Made by a program: the position numbers and the translations under genes | Assembly: GCA_017394865.1 (NCBI GenBank) | Contig: JAFPWT010000006.1 | Coordinates: 62,001-126,000, forward strand | Origin: Bacteroidales bacterium | Lineage (GTDB): Bacteria > Bacteroidota > Bacteroidia > Bacteroidales > F082 | Length of the DNA stretch: 64,000 nucleotides | Reading direction: 5' to 3' | Notes under the pieces: generated by a model | What the model was told of the DNA's origin: nothing | Seen by the model: the letters and a program-made list of their open reading frames with translations, nothing else | The model's database searches: none | Shown: positions 1-9,008 of the stretch, one piece after another | Numbering within the stretch: the first letter of the stretch is position 1 | How the letters are laid out: every line of letters starts with the position of its first letter

Positions 1-2102
1 GTGCTTTCGCCTACATCGGCTCCTGCCCGAGTTCTTACTGGTATGAGGACTACTATTTCGCTGTTGGTGCCACCAACACCTTCTACGCTCCGCCTACCTA
101 CGAAGAATCTTCAATGGGTTGCTATGACGCCCAATTCCAGGATGACTTCAACAGCATCTCAGCCGTTCCGTTCGTCGGCAACCTCGCTGTGGCTTACTCA
201 CACGCCGGTGGTTACCAAGGTAGTGTTTCCGACCAGTACTACTGGGAGTCCTACCACGTCCTCGGCGATGGTTCCATCTGCCCGTATCACGTCAATCCTA
301 TTGAGAACACCGTGAACCACCTTCCCACCCTGCCCATCGGCATGGACTTCTACACTGTGGAAGCCGACCCGGGTTCCTATGTTGGTATCTCCAAGGACGG
401 TGTGCTCTACGGTGCCGGTGAAATCGGCGAAGACGGCACTGCCGACATCCCGATGACTCCTATCACCTCTGGCGGCACTGCCAAGATCGTGGTGACCCAC
501 CCGCAACGTCAACCCTACATCGCCGAAGTCCCTGCCGCCGCCATGAACGGCGCCTACGTGGCCATCGACAACTACGCCATGAATGTGGAGCAAGCCAACT
601 ATGGCGAGACCATCGACATGGACATTACCCTGAAGAACGTTGGCACCTTGGCCTCTGGCAGCCTCACCGCCACCCTCACCACCGAATGCGAATATGTTGA
701 CCTTCTGGTTGCCGAAGGCACCCTTAACGCTCTGGATCCTGAACAGAACGGCACTATCGAAGGCTTCCAATTCAGTGTCGCCGAAGACGTGCCTGACAAG
801 ACCAAGGCTCAGTTCCACGTTACCGTGACCGACGGTACCGATACTTGGGAAAGCAACATCAACATTGAACTTCACGCTCCCGTTCTCGTCGTCGAAAGCG
901 TTGCCCAAGTCGACGGTCACACCAACAAATACCTCGCCTTCGCCTTCAAGAACACTGGTACTGCTCCGTTCTACGGCGGCACCCTAGTGATCAACAGCTG
1001 CTCACCCGACCTGGTCTTCGATCCTTCCACCATCACCATCGAGGATGCTGTTGAGGGCGGTCAAACCATTGAAATGACAGCCAGCTACACCGTGGCTGAA
1101 AGCGTTGCTCCCGCCTCTTCATTCGAGGTCAACTACAACTTCACCACTGGTCTCCTCGAGGTCGATGGCATCTTCGTTCTGACACACGATGTGCTCATCG
1201 AAGACTTCGAGAGTGGCAACTTTGGTGATGATTGGACCTTCAGCCCTGCAAATGCCTGGGCTATCGTCGATGGCGGAATGAAGGGAACCAAATGTGCCAA
1301 ACCAACCAACCAAGGCTTGGCCGGTTCAGATTATTCCATGACACTGACCGTGGATGTGATGGCTGACGGCGAAATGACCTTTATGTACAAAGTATCCTCA
1401 GAATACAACTACGACAAGCTCCATTTCTACATGGACAACCAAGAGAAACTCGTTGAGTCGGGCGCTGGACAATGGACACTGTTCACACAGCCTGTGACCG
1501 TGGGTCAGCACACCTTCAAATGGAGCTACACCAAGGACAACTCCGTGAACAGCAATGACGACTGCGCATATATCGACGACATCGTCTTCCCGATCGTCAA
1601 CAACTTCGCTTTCATCGCTCCTGCCACCGACCTCGTTGCCGAAGTTGAAGGTTCTGAAGTCACCCTCACCTGGACCGCATCAGAAGATGCCGACAACTAT
1701 GTTGTGAAACGTGACGGCGAGACCATCGCTACCGTTACTGAGACCTCCCACATTGACCAACTTGAGAAGGATGGCACCTACACCTATGCCGTGTATGCCA
1801 TGAATAGCAATGGCCAACTGTCAACTCCTATCACAGCGACTATCGTTGCCGAATTCGACGCCATTGGTGAAGGCCAAGAGGCTCGCCTCAGCGTCTACCC
1901 GAACCCCGCCAACAGCGTTCTGAACATCGTTTCAGCCGACAGCTTCGAGTATCGCCTCTACAACAGCACTGGTCAAGAAATGGTCAGCGGTGTTGCTCAG
2001 GGTGTGAAGCAAATCAATGTCAGCAACTTCTCGAAGGGCGTTTACTTCCTGCACGTCACCACTGGCGCCAAAGTCGACATCCAAAAGGTCGTTGTTGAAT
2101 AA
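1..2102 (+). CDS. C25 (gingipain-type) peptidase with T9SS tail, 5' truncated by window edge
   Basis: The frame is open from the left edge with codon phase starting at base 3, so 699 residues are visible. The first residues (AYIGSCPSSYWYEDYY) and YHVLGDGSICPY near residue 90 resemble the C-terminal half of a C25 catalytic domain; the His/Cys dyad would lie upstream of the window. After that come Ig-like beta domains (about 130-390), a cleaved-adhesin-like jelly roll (FESGNFGDDW at about 402, CAYIDDIVF at about 521), a fibronectin III domain (about 538-616) and a type A T9SS sorting domain (YPNP near 635, ending IQKVVVE). It is probably exported by T9SS and held at the cell surface. The next two genes are paralogues. 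An ATG at 114 lies inside the domain and is not the real start. Confidence 0.85.
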   Translation, partial: AFAYIGSCPSSYWYEDYYFAVGATNTFYAPPTYEESSMGCYDAQFQDDFNSISAVPFVGNLAVAYSHAGGYQGSVSDQYYWESYHVLGDGSICPYHVNPIENTVNHLPTLPIGMDFYTVEADPGSYVGISKDGVLYGAGEIGEDGTADIPMTPITSGGTAKIVVTHPQRQPYIAEVPAAAMNGAYVAIDNYAMNVEQANYGETIDMDITLKNVGTLASGSLTATLTTECEYVDLLVAEGTLNALDPEQNGTIEGFQFSVAEDVPDKTKAQFHVTVTDGTDTWESNINIELHAPVLVVESVAQVDGHTNKYLAFAFKNTGTAPFYGGTLVINSCSPDLVFDPSTITIEDAVEGGQTIEMTASYTVAESVAPASSFEVNYNFTTGLLEVDGIFVLTHDVLIEDFESGNFGDDWTFSPANAWAIVDGGMKGTKCAKPTNQGLAGSDYSMTLTVDVMADGEMTFMYKVSSEYNYDKLHFYMDNQEKLVESGAGQWTLFTQPVTVGQHTFKWSYTKDNSVNSNDDCAYIDDIVFPIVNNFAFIAPATDLVAEVEGSEVTLTWTASEDADNYVVKRDGETIATVTETSHIDQLEKDGTYTYAVYAMNSNGQLSTPITATIVAEFDAIGEGQEARLSVYPNPANSVLNIVSADSFEYRLYNSTGQEMVSGVAQGVKQINVSNFSKGVYFLHVTTGAKVDIQKVVVE

Positions 2103-2110
2103 AAACCAAC

Positions 2111-2140
2111 AAAAGGAGACGGTTCGCCGTCTCCTTTTTT
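2111..2140 (+). terminator. Rho-independent terminator after the first C25 gene
   Basis: A 12-bp perfect stem (AAAAGGAGACGG with CCGTCTCCTTTT) encloses a TTCG tetraloop and runs into a T tract, nine bases after the TAA stop. Confidence 0.88.
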
Positions 2141-2175
2141 CTCTCACAAAAACATCAAACACCATTTAAAAAACA

Positions 2176-5100
2176 ATGAAGAAAACCTTATCCCTTCTCC
2201 TGGCTCTCCTGTTCGTTGGAAGCGTTTTCGCACAGAAAGCCCCTCAGACCAAGCTGATCTCCAGCACCGAGGAAAGCATCGTGGTCAATTTCCAACTCAA
2301 CGGATTCAGCACCAATAGAGTTGCGACTCCACAGGGTGACCAGTTCATCGTAAATGTTCCCGAGATGGCAGCCATGCTTGAAGCAGGCTCCCCAAGTCTT
2401 CCCTTCTATCCTGTACCCGTCATCATCGGCGACCAAGCTGAGATGACTGTCAGCGTTATTGATGCCAAGTACACCGACTACACCAATATGAGCATCGCCC
2501 CTTCGAAGGGCAATATCAGCCGTCAGGTCAACCCCGACGACGTGCCTTACACCTACGGTGCCATGTACCAAGAGAACGCCTTCTGGCCCGCCACACAGGC
2601 CTACCTCGAGAAGCCTTACATCTTGAGAGACTTCCGCGGCCAGAACATCATGGTGCAGCCTTTCGCTTACAACCCTGTGACCAAGACCCTGCGTGTGTAT
2701 GAAAGCCTCACACTGGAGATGACTAAAGTGAGCGACAACGGTGCCAACCCGAAAGTCACCCGCAAGAGCGGCGCCATCAAAGTAGATCCGGAACAAAAAG
2801 CCCAGTACGGTCGTCGTTTCATCAACTTCGGCTCCACAGAAGCCAAGTATAACTTTGACGAAGACTACGGCGAGTTGCTGATCATCTGTACCGATGCCTA
2901 CATGGAAAACCTTCAGCCTCTCGTTGAATGGAAGAACCAGTCGGGTCGTCCGACCACACTCGTGAGCCTTTCCACAGCCGGTGGCAACAACGCACAGAAT
3001 ATCAAGAACTACATCCAAGGTATCTACGATGATCCCAACCACAACCTTGAGTTCATCCTCTTGGTCGGTGAATACAATGACCTCACACCCTATTCGATCT
3101 CATACGACAAGAAATCAGACAACTGGTTCGGCAAGCTGGAAGGTAACGACAACTACCTCGACGCCTTGGTAGGTCGTCTTTCGGTCTCCAATGCCGCTGA
3201 TGCCGATGTGCAAGTCAACAAGATCATCTACTACGAGCGCGACATCACCACCGAAGCCACTTGGGGCAATCGGGGCATGGGTATCGGCTATTACGGCGCC
3301 GGCAGCGGCCACTATGGCGAAGATGACTACCAGCATATCGACTATATCCGCGACACCCTCATGCACTACACCTATGCTCAAGTGACCGAGCATCACGGCG
3401 GTAGCGGCGGCGACGCCAGCGTTGCCACCATCAGCGCCACCACCAACGAGGGTATCGGCATCATCAACTACTGCAACCACGGTTCGGTGACCAGCTGGGG
3501 CGTGGCCGACTTCAGCGTCAGCAACGTCAACGCATTGACCAACGACGGCAAGCTACCCATCGTATGGTCAGTGGCCTGCCTGAATGGTCAGTTCGACACC
3601 GGCACCTGCTTCGGTGAGTCATGGCTGCGTGCCACCAATAACGCCACTGGTGCTCCCACCGGTGCTGTCGGCGGCATGTTCTCCTGGATCTCACAGCCTT
3701 GGATTCCGCCCATGTACGGCCAAGACGAGATGGTCGACATCCTAACCGGATGGCGTCATCCTGAAATGTTCAACCACACCCTGGGTGGTGCCTCACTGAA
3801 CGGCAGTATGGATATCCTCGACAAGGAGCCCAACGACTCATACCAGACCTTCAACACCTGGCTGCTCTTTGGCGACCCGAGTTTGTTGGTCCGCACCGAC
3901 ATCCCCACCGAGATGGGTGTCAGCCTCAACCCCGCTGTTCTGATGCTGGGCATGAGCACCCTTGAAGTCTCTACCGACGCCACCAGTGGCATCGCCACCT
4001 TGTACGATGGCGAAGAGGTCATTGCTTCAGCCAGAATCATCGATGGTTCCGCCAACCTTGAATTCCCAGCTTTGAACAGCGTAGGTGAGATCACCCTCAC
4101 TGTGATTGGCTACAACAAAGTCACCGAAGTGATGACTCTGGAAGTCCTTCCCGCACAAGGCGCCTACGTCTCCGTCGACGCCTTCACCCCCGGCAACGTT
4201 CCGGTCAACGAAGAGCAGACGATGAGCATGAGCTTCAAGAACGTCGGTGTTGATCCTACTACCGGCACCACCAACGTCACGCTCTCCTGCGACGACCCGA
4301 ACCTGACCTTCACCGACAACGAGGGATCATTCGATGTCCTCGGTGCCAACGAGATTATCACGCTGGAAGACGAGTTTGCTTTCACTGTAGCTCCTGGCGT
4401 TGCCGACGGCACTAAGATCCAGATCGATGTCACCATGGCTTGTGATGGCAACATCTGGACTGGCAAAGCCAAGATCACCGTGGGCGCTCCCATCGTTGAG
4501 TTCGGAGAGTTCCAATGCATTGGAGGCTTCGTCCCAGGCGAATCACAAAATATCGCCGTCACCTTCAATAATGTCGGTCACTACATGGCTACCAACGCCG
4601 TGGTAACCGTCAGCTCACAGAACCAATACGTCACATTCGCTAGCGAGACCGTCGAAATCGGCACCATCGACGCCGAAGGCAATGCAACCGCCATGTTCAA
4701 TGTGACCATTGACGAAGCATGCCCGACCACCGATGTGATCGACCTCACCTTTGACCTGGTCGCCGACAACGAAATCACCGCCACCGGCACCGGCAGCCTG
4801 AAGAACAGCTGCAATGTGGTGTTCGACCTCACTGACTCCTACGGCGACGGTTGGAACGGCAACCAGCTGACCGTTTCGTTCAGCGACGGCACTCCCACAC
4901 AGAATCTCACCATCAGCAGCGGCAACACTGCCACTTATACACTTGAGATCGGCATGGGAGTCCATGTGACCTTAGGCTGGATCAGCGGCAACTACACTTA
5001 CGAATGCTCGTTCACGGTCAGCTACGAAGACGGCGACCAAATCACCTCTGCCTCGAATATTAGCGCAGGCTATAGCTTCGAGTTCGACGTGAACTGCGCT

Positions 5101-5613
5101 GGTGAGCCTATCATTGGAACAACCGAACCTGTCACCGAGCTGGCATCAGAAATCGACTACGAGAACTTGATCGTGGTGTTGACCTGGGAAGCTCCCAACA
5201 GAGACGTGGTCAACTACCTCGTCACCCGCAATGGTGAAGAGTTGGCACAAGTCACCGAAACCCGCTATGTCGACTACGCACCTACAGATTACGCTGAATA
5301 CTGTGTCATCGCCCAGTATCTGAACGGCAACTCCGAGCCCATGTGCCTTGACCCAATCGAGAACCTCTTGGGCGTGGAAGAAACCGAAGGCAACATCCGC
5401 ATCTATCCCAACCCTGTGAAGAACACCCTGTACATCAAGGGCGGCGATGCTGAATACAGCTTCGTGCTTTACAACGGTATGGGTCAGATGGTGGCCAACG
5501 GCACTGCCAACGGCACCCACCAGATCAACTGCAGCGAGATGACCCAAGGCATCTACTTCCTGCATCTCACTACAGGCGGTAATGTCATCATCGAGAAGAT
5601 CGTGGTGAAATAA
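2176..5613 (+). CDS. Secreted C25 gingipain-type cysteine peptidase with T9SS sorting domain
   Basis: 1145 residues. A signal peptide (1-19, ending VFA) precedes a C25-type propeptide (about 20-228) and the catalytic domain (about 231-575). The catalytic dyad is visible as His435 in NYCNHGS and Cys468 in VACLNG; the 33-residue spacing matches that of gingipains RgpB and Kgp. FGDPSLLV closes the domain. Ig-like domains follow (about 580-870), then a DSYGDGWNGN beta domain (about 886-975), fibronectin III (about 985-1065) and a type A sorting domain (YPNP near 1077, ending IEKIVVK). Expected to be an exported, surface-bound endopeptidase. It is the middle member of a tandem trio. The P1 specificity (Arg or Lys) cannot be read from the sequence. 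Confidence 0.93.
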   Translation: MKKTLSLLLALLFVGSVFAQKAPQTKLISSTEESIVVNFQLNGFSTNRVATPQGDQFIVNVPEMAAMLEAGSPSLPFYPVPVIIGDQAEMTVSVIDAKYTDYTNMSIAPSKGNISRQVNPDDVPYTYGAMYQENAFWPATQAYLEKPYILRDFRGQNIMVQPFAYNPVTKTLRVYESLTLEMTKVSDNGANPKVTRKSGAIKVDPEQKAQYGRRFINFGSTEAKYNFDEDYGELLIICTDAYMENLQPLVEWKNQSGRPTTLVSLSTAGGNNAQNIKNYIQGIYDDPNHNLEFILLVGEYNDLTPYSISYDKKSDNWFGKLEGNDNYLDALVGRLSVSNAADADVQVNKIIYYERDITTEATWGNRGMGIGYYGAGSGHYGEDDYQHIDYIRDTLMHYTYAQVTEHHGGSGGDASVATISATTNEGIGIINYCNHGSVTSWGVADFSVSNVNALTNDGKLPIVWSVACLNGQFDTGTCFGESWLRATNNATGAPTGAVGGMFSWISQPWIPPMYGQDEMVDILTGWRHPEMFNHTLGGASLNGSMDILDKEPNDSYQTFNTWLLFGDPSLLVRTDIPTEMGVSLNPAVLMLGMSTLEVSTDATSGIATLYDGEEVIASARIIDGSANLEFPALNSVGEITLTVIGYNKVTEVMTLEVLPAQGAYVSVDAFTPGNVPVNEEQTMSMSFKNVGVDPTTGTTNVTLSCDDPNLTFTDNEGSFDVLGANEIITLEDEFAFTVAPGVADGTKIQIDVTMACDGNIWTGKAKITVGAPIVEFGEFQCIGGFVPGESQNIAVTFNNVGHYMATNAVVTVSSQNQYVTFASETVEIGTIDAEGNATAMFNVTIDEACPTTDVIDLTFDLVADNEITATGTGSLKNSCNVVFDLTDSYGDGWNGNQLTVSFSDGTPTQNLTISSGNTATYTLEIGMGVHVTLGWISGNYTYECSFTVSYEDGDQITSASNISAGYSFEFDVNCAGEPIIGTTEPVTELASEIDYENLIVVLTWEAPNRDVVNYLVTRNGEELAQVTETRYVDYAPTDYAEYCVIAQYLNGNSEPMCLDPIENLLGVEETEGNIRIYPNPVKNTLYIKGGDAEYSFVLYNGMGQMVANGTANGTHQINCSEMTQGIYFLHLTTGGNVIIEKIVVK

Positions 5614-5640
5614 CACGATTCCCTACCGATAATCAAATTT

Positions 5641-5668
5641 GTAGAGACGCAATGCATTGCGTCTCTAC
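5641..5668. repeat. 28-bp palindromic repeat, intergenic copy 1
   Basis: Perfect palindrome: arms GTAGAGACG and CGTCTCTAC around the core CAATGCATTG. A run of nine T residues follows, so on the + strand it looks like an intrinsic terminator for the C25 gene ending at 5613. The T run leads straight into the -7 box of the next gene. Related copies lie at 24441, 39766 (degenerate), 54353 and 59786. Confidence 0.92.
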
Positions 5669-5684
5669 TTTTTTTTTATATTTG
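5657..5684 (+). promoter_or_regulatory. Bacteroidota-type promoter for the third C25 gene
   Basis: The -7 box TATATTTG (5677-5684) fits TAnnTTTG. The only TTG at a plausible -33 distance (5657-5659) lies inside the palindromic repeat, 17 bp upstream. The start codon is 29 bp downstream. Confidence 0.6.
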
Positions 5685-5712
5685 CGGTTTGGAATATTAA
5701 AATCTCATCACC

Positions 5713-8700
5713 ATGAAAACAAGATTACTGGCAATCCTGCTACTGCTCCCTTTCCTTTCCATCGGACAACAGTATAAACTGGTTACTGCCACTGAGTCAA
5801 GCCTTACTATCGACATACAGGTCCCCGACTTCCAAAGCCATGCCGTGGCCACTCCACGAGGTGAAGCCTTTGTGATCACAGCGTCCAAAGCCATGAACCG
5901 CACCGAGGTCGGCAATCCCGACCTCCCAATGCTCGTTTTTCCAACTATCGTGGGCGACCAAGCCTTGATGCAGGTTAATGTTGTCGAAGCAGAGTATCTA
6001 GACTATGAAGGCATGGAGATCGCCCCCTCGAAAGGCGACTTCCCCCGCAGCATCAACCCCGAAGACGTTCCCTACACCTACGGTGAGGCCTATCATCGCA
6101 ACGCCTTCTTCCCGACTGAACTGGCCAAGCTCGACGAGCCCTACATCCACCGCGACGTAAGAGGACAGAACATCGTGGTCACACCTTATCAATATAATCC
6201 AGTGACCAAGACCCTCAGGGTATACACCCATCTGGTGCTGAGCATGGACAACATCGGCAAGGACAACCGTAACATCATCGAGAACCGCCCGAAGTCGTTC
6301 ACACTTGATCCTGAGTTCAAGAGCATGTACGAGCACCGCTATATTAATTATAAGGAGTCGATGGCCAAATACACCCCCATCGAGGAGAACGGTGAGCTGC
6401 TCATCATCTGCCACGATGCCTTCATGGCCGCCATGGAGCCCTTTGTAGCCTGGAAGAAGCAAATCGGTCGCCCCACAACGATGGTTGGAACCAGCGTCAC
6501 CGGCAACACCGATCCTGCCATCAAGTCCTATATTCAGACTTATTTTGCAGCACATCCCAATCTGACCGACATCCTACTCGTTGGCGACGTGGCGCAGATT
6601 CCCGGCGTGTATATCTCCGCAGGATCAGGATATTCAGGCTATTCAGGCTACGGCGATGTACAATATGGCCAGCTGGCCGGCAACGATTATTACAACGAAG
6701 TGATTGTTGGCCGTTTCTGCTGCGAGACCGAAGCCCAAGTAACCAACCACGTCAATAAGGTGTTGAACTATGAGCGCGACCTTGATGCAACGGCCACGTG
6801 GCTTTCGGTGGGACAGGGCGTCTCCAAGCGCGAAAACGGTAGCGGCCACTATGGCGAGGATGATTATCAGCATATCGACAACATCAGGAATGACCTTTTG
6901 AACTACGGCTACACTGAGGTACACCGCGATTACCAAGGTGTCACTGGTGTTACCTCAAGTGCCGCAACCATCAGCCAGCACATCAACGAGGGCGTGAGCA
7001 TCATCAACTACTGCAACCACGGCTCAGAAACCAGTTGGGGCGTGTTCAGCTACAGCAACTCGCACGTCAATGCGCTGACCAACGATTACAAGCTGCCGTA
7101 CATCATCTCGGTAGCCTGCTTGAACGGAAAATACGACTACGGCGGAAATGGCTGTTTTGCAGAGAACTGGATGCGTGCCACCAACAACAGCAACGGCAAC
7201 CCAACGGGCGCCATCGGCGGCATGTTTTCCTATATCTCTCAACCTTGGATTCCGCCCATGTATGGCCAGGACGAGATGGTTGACATCTTGACCGAGCAAC
7301 AAGCCAACAACATCAAGCACACCATGGGTGGTGTCTCCATCAATGGCACCATGAAAGTGTTGGACCAAGGAGCTAGCCAGAATGCCGTGAAAGGCACTTA
7401 TAACACCTGGATTCTATTTGGCGACCCAACCTTGACCCTGCGTAATGCGGTGCCTGCCGACATGAATGTGAGTCACAACTCCATCATGGATGCCGGTGCG
7501 ACAACTTTCACCGTCAACGCCCCCGATGGCGATGGCGCTCTGGCCACTTTGACCAAGGATGGCGAGATCATGGGCTCAGCGGTCGTCACCAGTGGCACCG
7601 CCACCATCACCTTCACCGCACCTGGCACCACAGGCGAAGCCACACTTACCGTTTTTGGCTACAACAAACTCACCTACATCAGCACGGTCAACATCACCTC
7701 TGGTGGTATCACCTACCCGACAGCACCTACCAACGTGACGGCTGCGGTTAACAATCAAGACGTGACGCTCAACTGGAACGCCGCCACACCTGCCGACTCT
7801 TATAAGATATACCGGAACAACAGGTTGCTCGCACAAGGCATCACCGCCACCACTTACACCGACAGCGACCTGCTGCCCGGCACCTATACCTATGAGGTCG
7901 CCACCATGTACAATGGGTTGGAGTCACCGAAATCGGCAACAGCCTCGGCTACCATCCTTGCTCCTCTGAGTGTCACCGTGACCGCCTCTGATCCTATCTA
8001 CGTACCTAATCCCGTCCCGGGTGGATGGACTGGCATCAGCCTGACGGCCAACGCTACTGGCGGCAACGGCAACTACACCTATAGCTGGACACCCGCCAAC
8101 GCCGTCAACAGCCCCACGGCTCAGACCACCACAGCTTCTCCAACAGAGACCACCACCTACACTTGTACCGTCACTTGCAACGGACAGAGCACCTCTGGCA
8201 GCGTCACCGTCATCGTGGTGAATCCACCTACCGAGGTTAATGCCGACTTCGTCGCTGACAACGAAGTTCGCATCAGCTGGAACGCCGCCGACTATGCCGA
8301 TGGATACAACGTTTACAGAGAAGACGAGCTCATCGCTGAAAGCATTCCCACACTGTATTACACTGACATCTTCCAAGGCGCCGGTTCTGTCACCTATCAA
8401 GTCAGAAGCGTCTATCAAGGCCACGTCAGCCAACCTGAAATCACGGGCATTTACTTCTGTGTAGCCCCTGAGAATGTTCAGGCCGAATATATATGGAACA
8501 ACGGCAACTTCTTTAACCGTATCTCTTGGACCAAGAACCAAGCCGTCGACTACGAAGTCACGCATTTCAACATTTACCAAAGCAACAGCGATGGACTTGA
8601 ACTGATTGGCACTGTCGAAAGCGAAGACTATGTATATGAGTACAGTTTCGATGACGTTGAGGCAACAACGCTCGGCGAATATTCCTATACCGTTAGTGCC

Positions 8701-8997
8701 GTCTACACTTTAGACTGCGAAATCAAGGCGGATCCCGTCAATTGCATGGTGACTAATGTCGGCGAATCGAACATCGTACATCAACTCTACCCCAACCCAA
8801 CATCCGGAAAGATCACCGTGAAAGCGGAAGGATTAGAGCGGATGGTCATCGTCAACAGCCTCGGCCAGACCGTCTATCAAGCAAACTCCGAAGCCTCTGA
8901 AACCGTCATCGACCTTGCTCCTTACGGCAAGGGCATCTATTTCATGACGATACAGACCAGACAAGGCATCGCCACACAAAAGATCATTGTTGAATAA
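5713..8997 (+). CDS. Secreted C25 gingipain-type cysteine peptidase with T9SS sorting domain
   Basis: 1094 residues, a paralogue of the preceding gene. A signal peptide (about 1-18) leads into the propeptide, then a catalytic domain (about 225-575) with His436 (NYCNHGS) and Cys469 (VACLNG), again 33 residues apart, closing at FGDPTLTL. The downstream architecture differs: an Ig-like domain, a fibronectin III domain (about 675-755), a PKD-like segment (YSWTPANAV, about 790), two more fibronectin-like domains, and a type A sorting domain (LYPNPTSGK near 1025, ending TQKIIVE). Probably a surface protease. It has its own promoter and lies only 11 bp upstream of the metallohydrolase gene, so it may head a long transcript. 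Confidence 0.93.
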   Translation: MKTRLLAILLLLPFLSIGQQYKLVTATESSLTIDIQVPDFQSHAVATPRGEAFVITASKAMNRTEVGNPDLPMLVFPTIVGDQALMQVNVVEAEYLDYEGMEIAPSKGDFPRSINPEDVPYTYGEAYHRNAFFPTELAKLDEPYIHRDVRGQNIVVTPYQYNPVTKTLRVYTHLVLSMDNIGKDNRNIIENRPKSFTLDPEFKSMYEHRYINYKESMAKYTPIEENGELLIICHDAFMAAMEPFVAWKKQIGRPTTMVGTSVTGNTDPAIKSYIQTYFAAHPNLTDILLVGDVAQIPGVYISAGSGYSGYSGYGDVQYGQLAGNDYYNEVIVGRFCCETEAQVTNHVNKVLNYERDLDATATWLSVGQGVSKRENGSGHYGEDDYQHIDNIRNDLLNYGYTEVHRDYQGVTGVTSSAATISQHINEGVSIINYCNHGSETSWGVFSYSNSHVNALTNDYKLPYIISVACLNGKYDYGGNGCFAENWMRATNNSNGNPTGAIGGMFSYISQPWIPPMYGQDEMVDILTEQQANNIKHTMGGVSINGTMKVLDQGASQNAVKGTYNTWILFGDPTLTLRNAVPADMNVSHNSIMDAGATTFTVNAPDGDGALATLTKDGEIMGSAVVTSGTATITFTAPGTTGEATLTVFGYNKLTYISTVNITSGGITYPTAPTNVTAAVNNQDVTLNWNAATPADSYKIYRNNRLLAQGITATTYTDSDLLPGTYTYEVATMYNGLESPKSATASATILAPLSVTVTASDPIYVPNPVPGGWTGISLTANATGGNGNYTYSWTPANAVNSPTAQTTTASPTETTTYTCTVTCNGQSTSGSVTVIVVNPPTEVNADFVADNEVRISWNAADYADGYNVYREDELIAESIPTLYYTDIFQGAGSVTYQVRSVYQGHVSQPEITGIYFCVAPENVQAEYIWNNGNFFNRISWTKNQAVDYEVTHFNIYQSNSDGLELIGTVESEDYVYEYSFDDVEATTLGEYSYTVSAVYTLDCEIKADPVNCMVTNVGESNIVHQLYPNPTSGKITVKAEGLERMVIVNSLGQTVYQANSEASETVIDLAPYGKGIYFMTIQTRQGIATQKIIVE

Positions 8998-9008
8998 TTG
9001 AAAAAACC

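Noticed and set aside
198-920. Long minus-strand open frame (240 codons) opposite the first C25 gene
   Set aside because: Shadow of the real gene's codon bias; the product has no recognisable motif and lies entirely antisense to a strong coding region.
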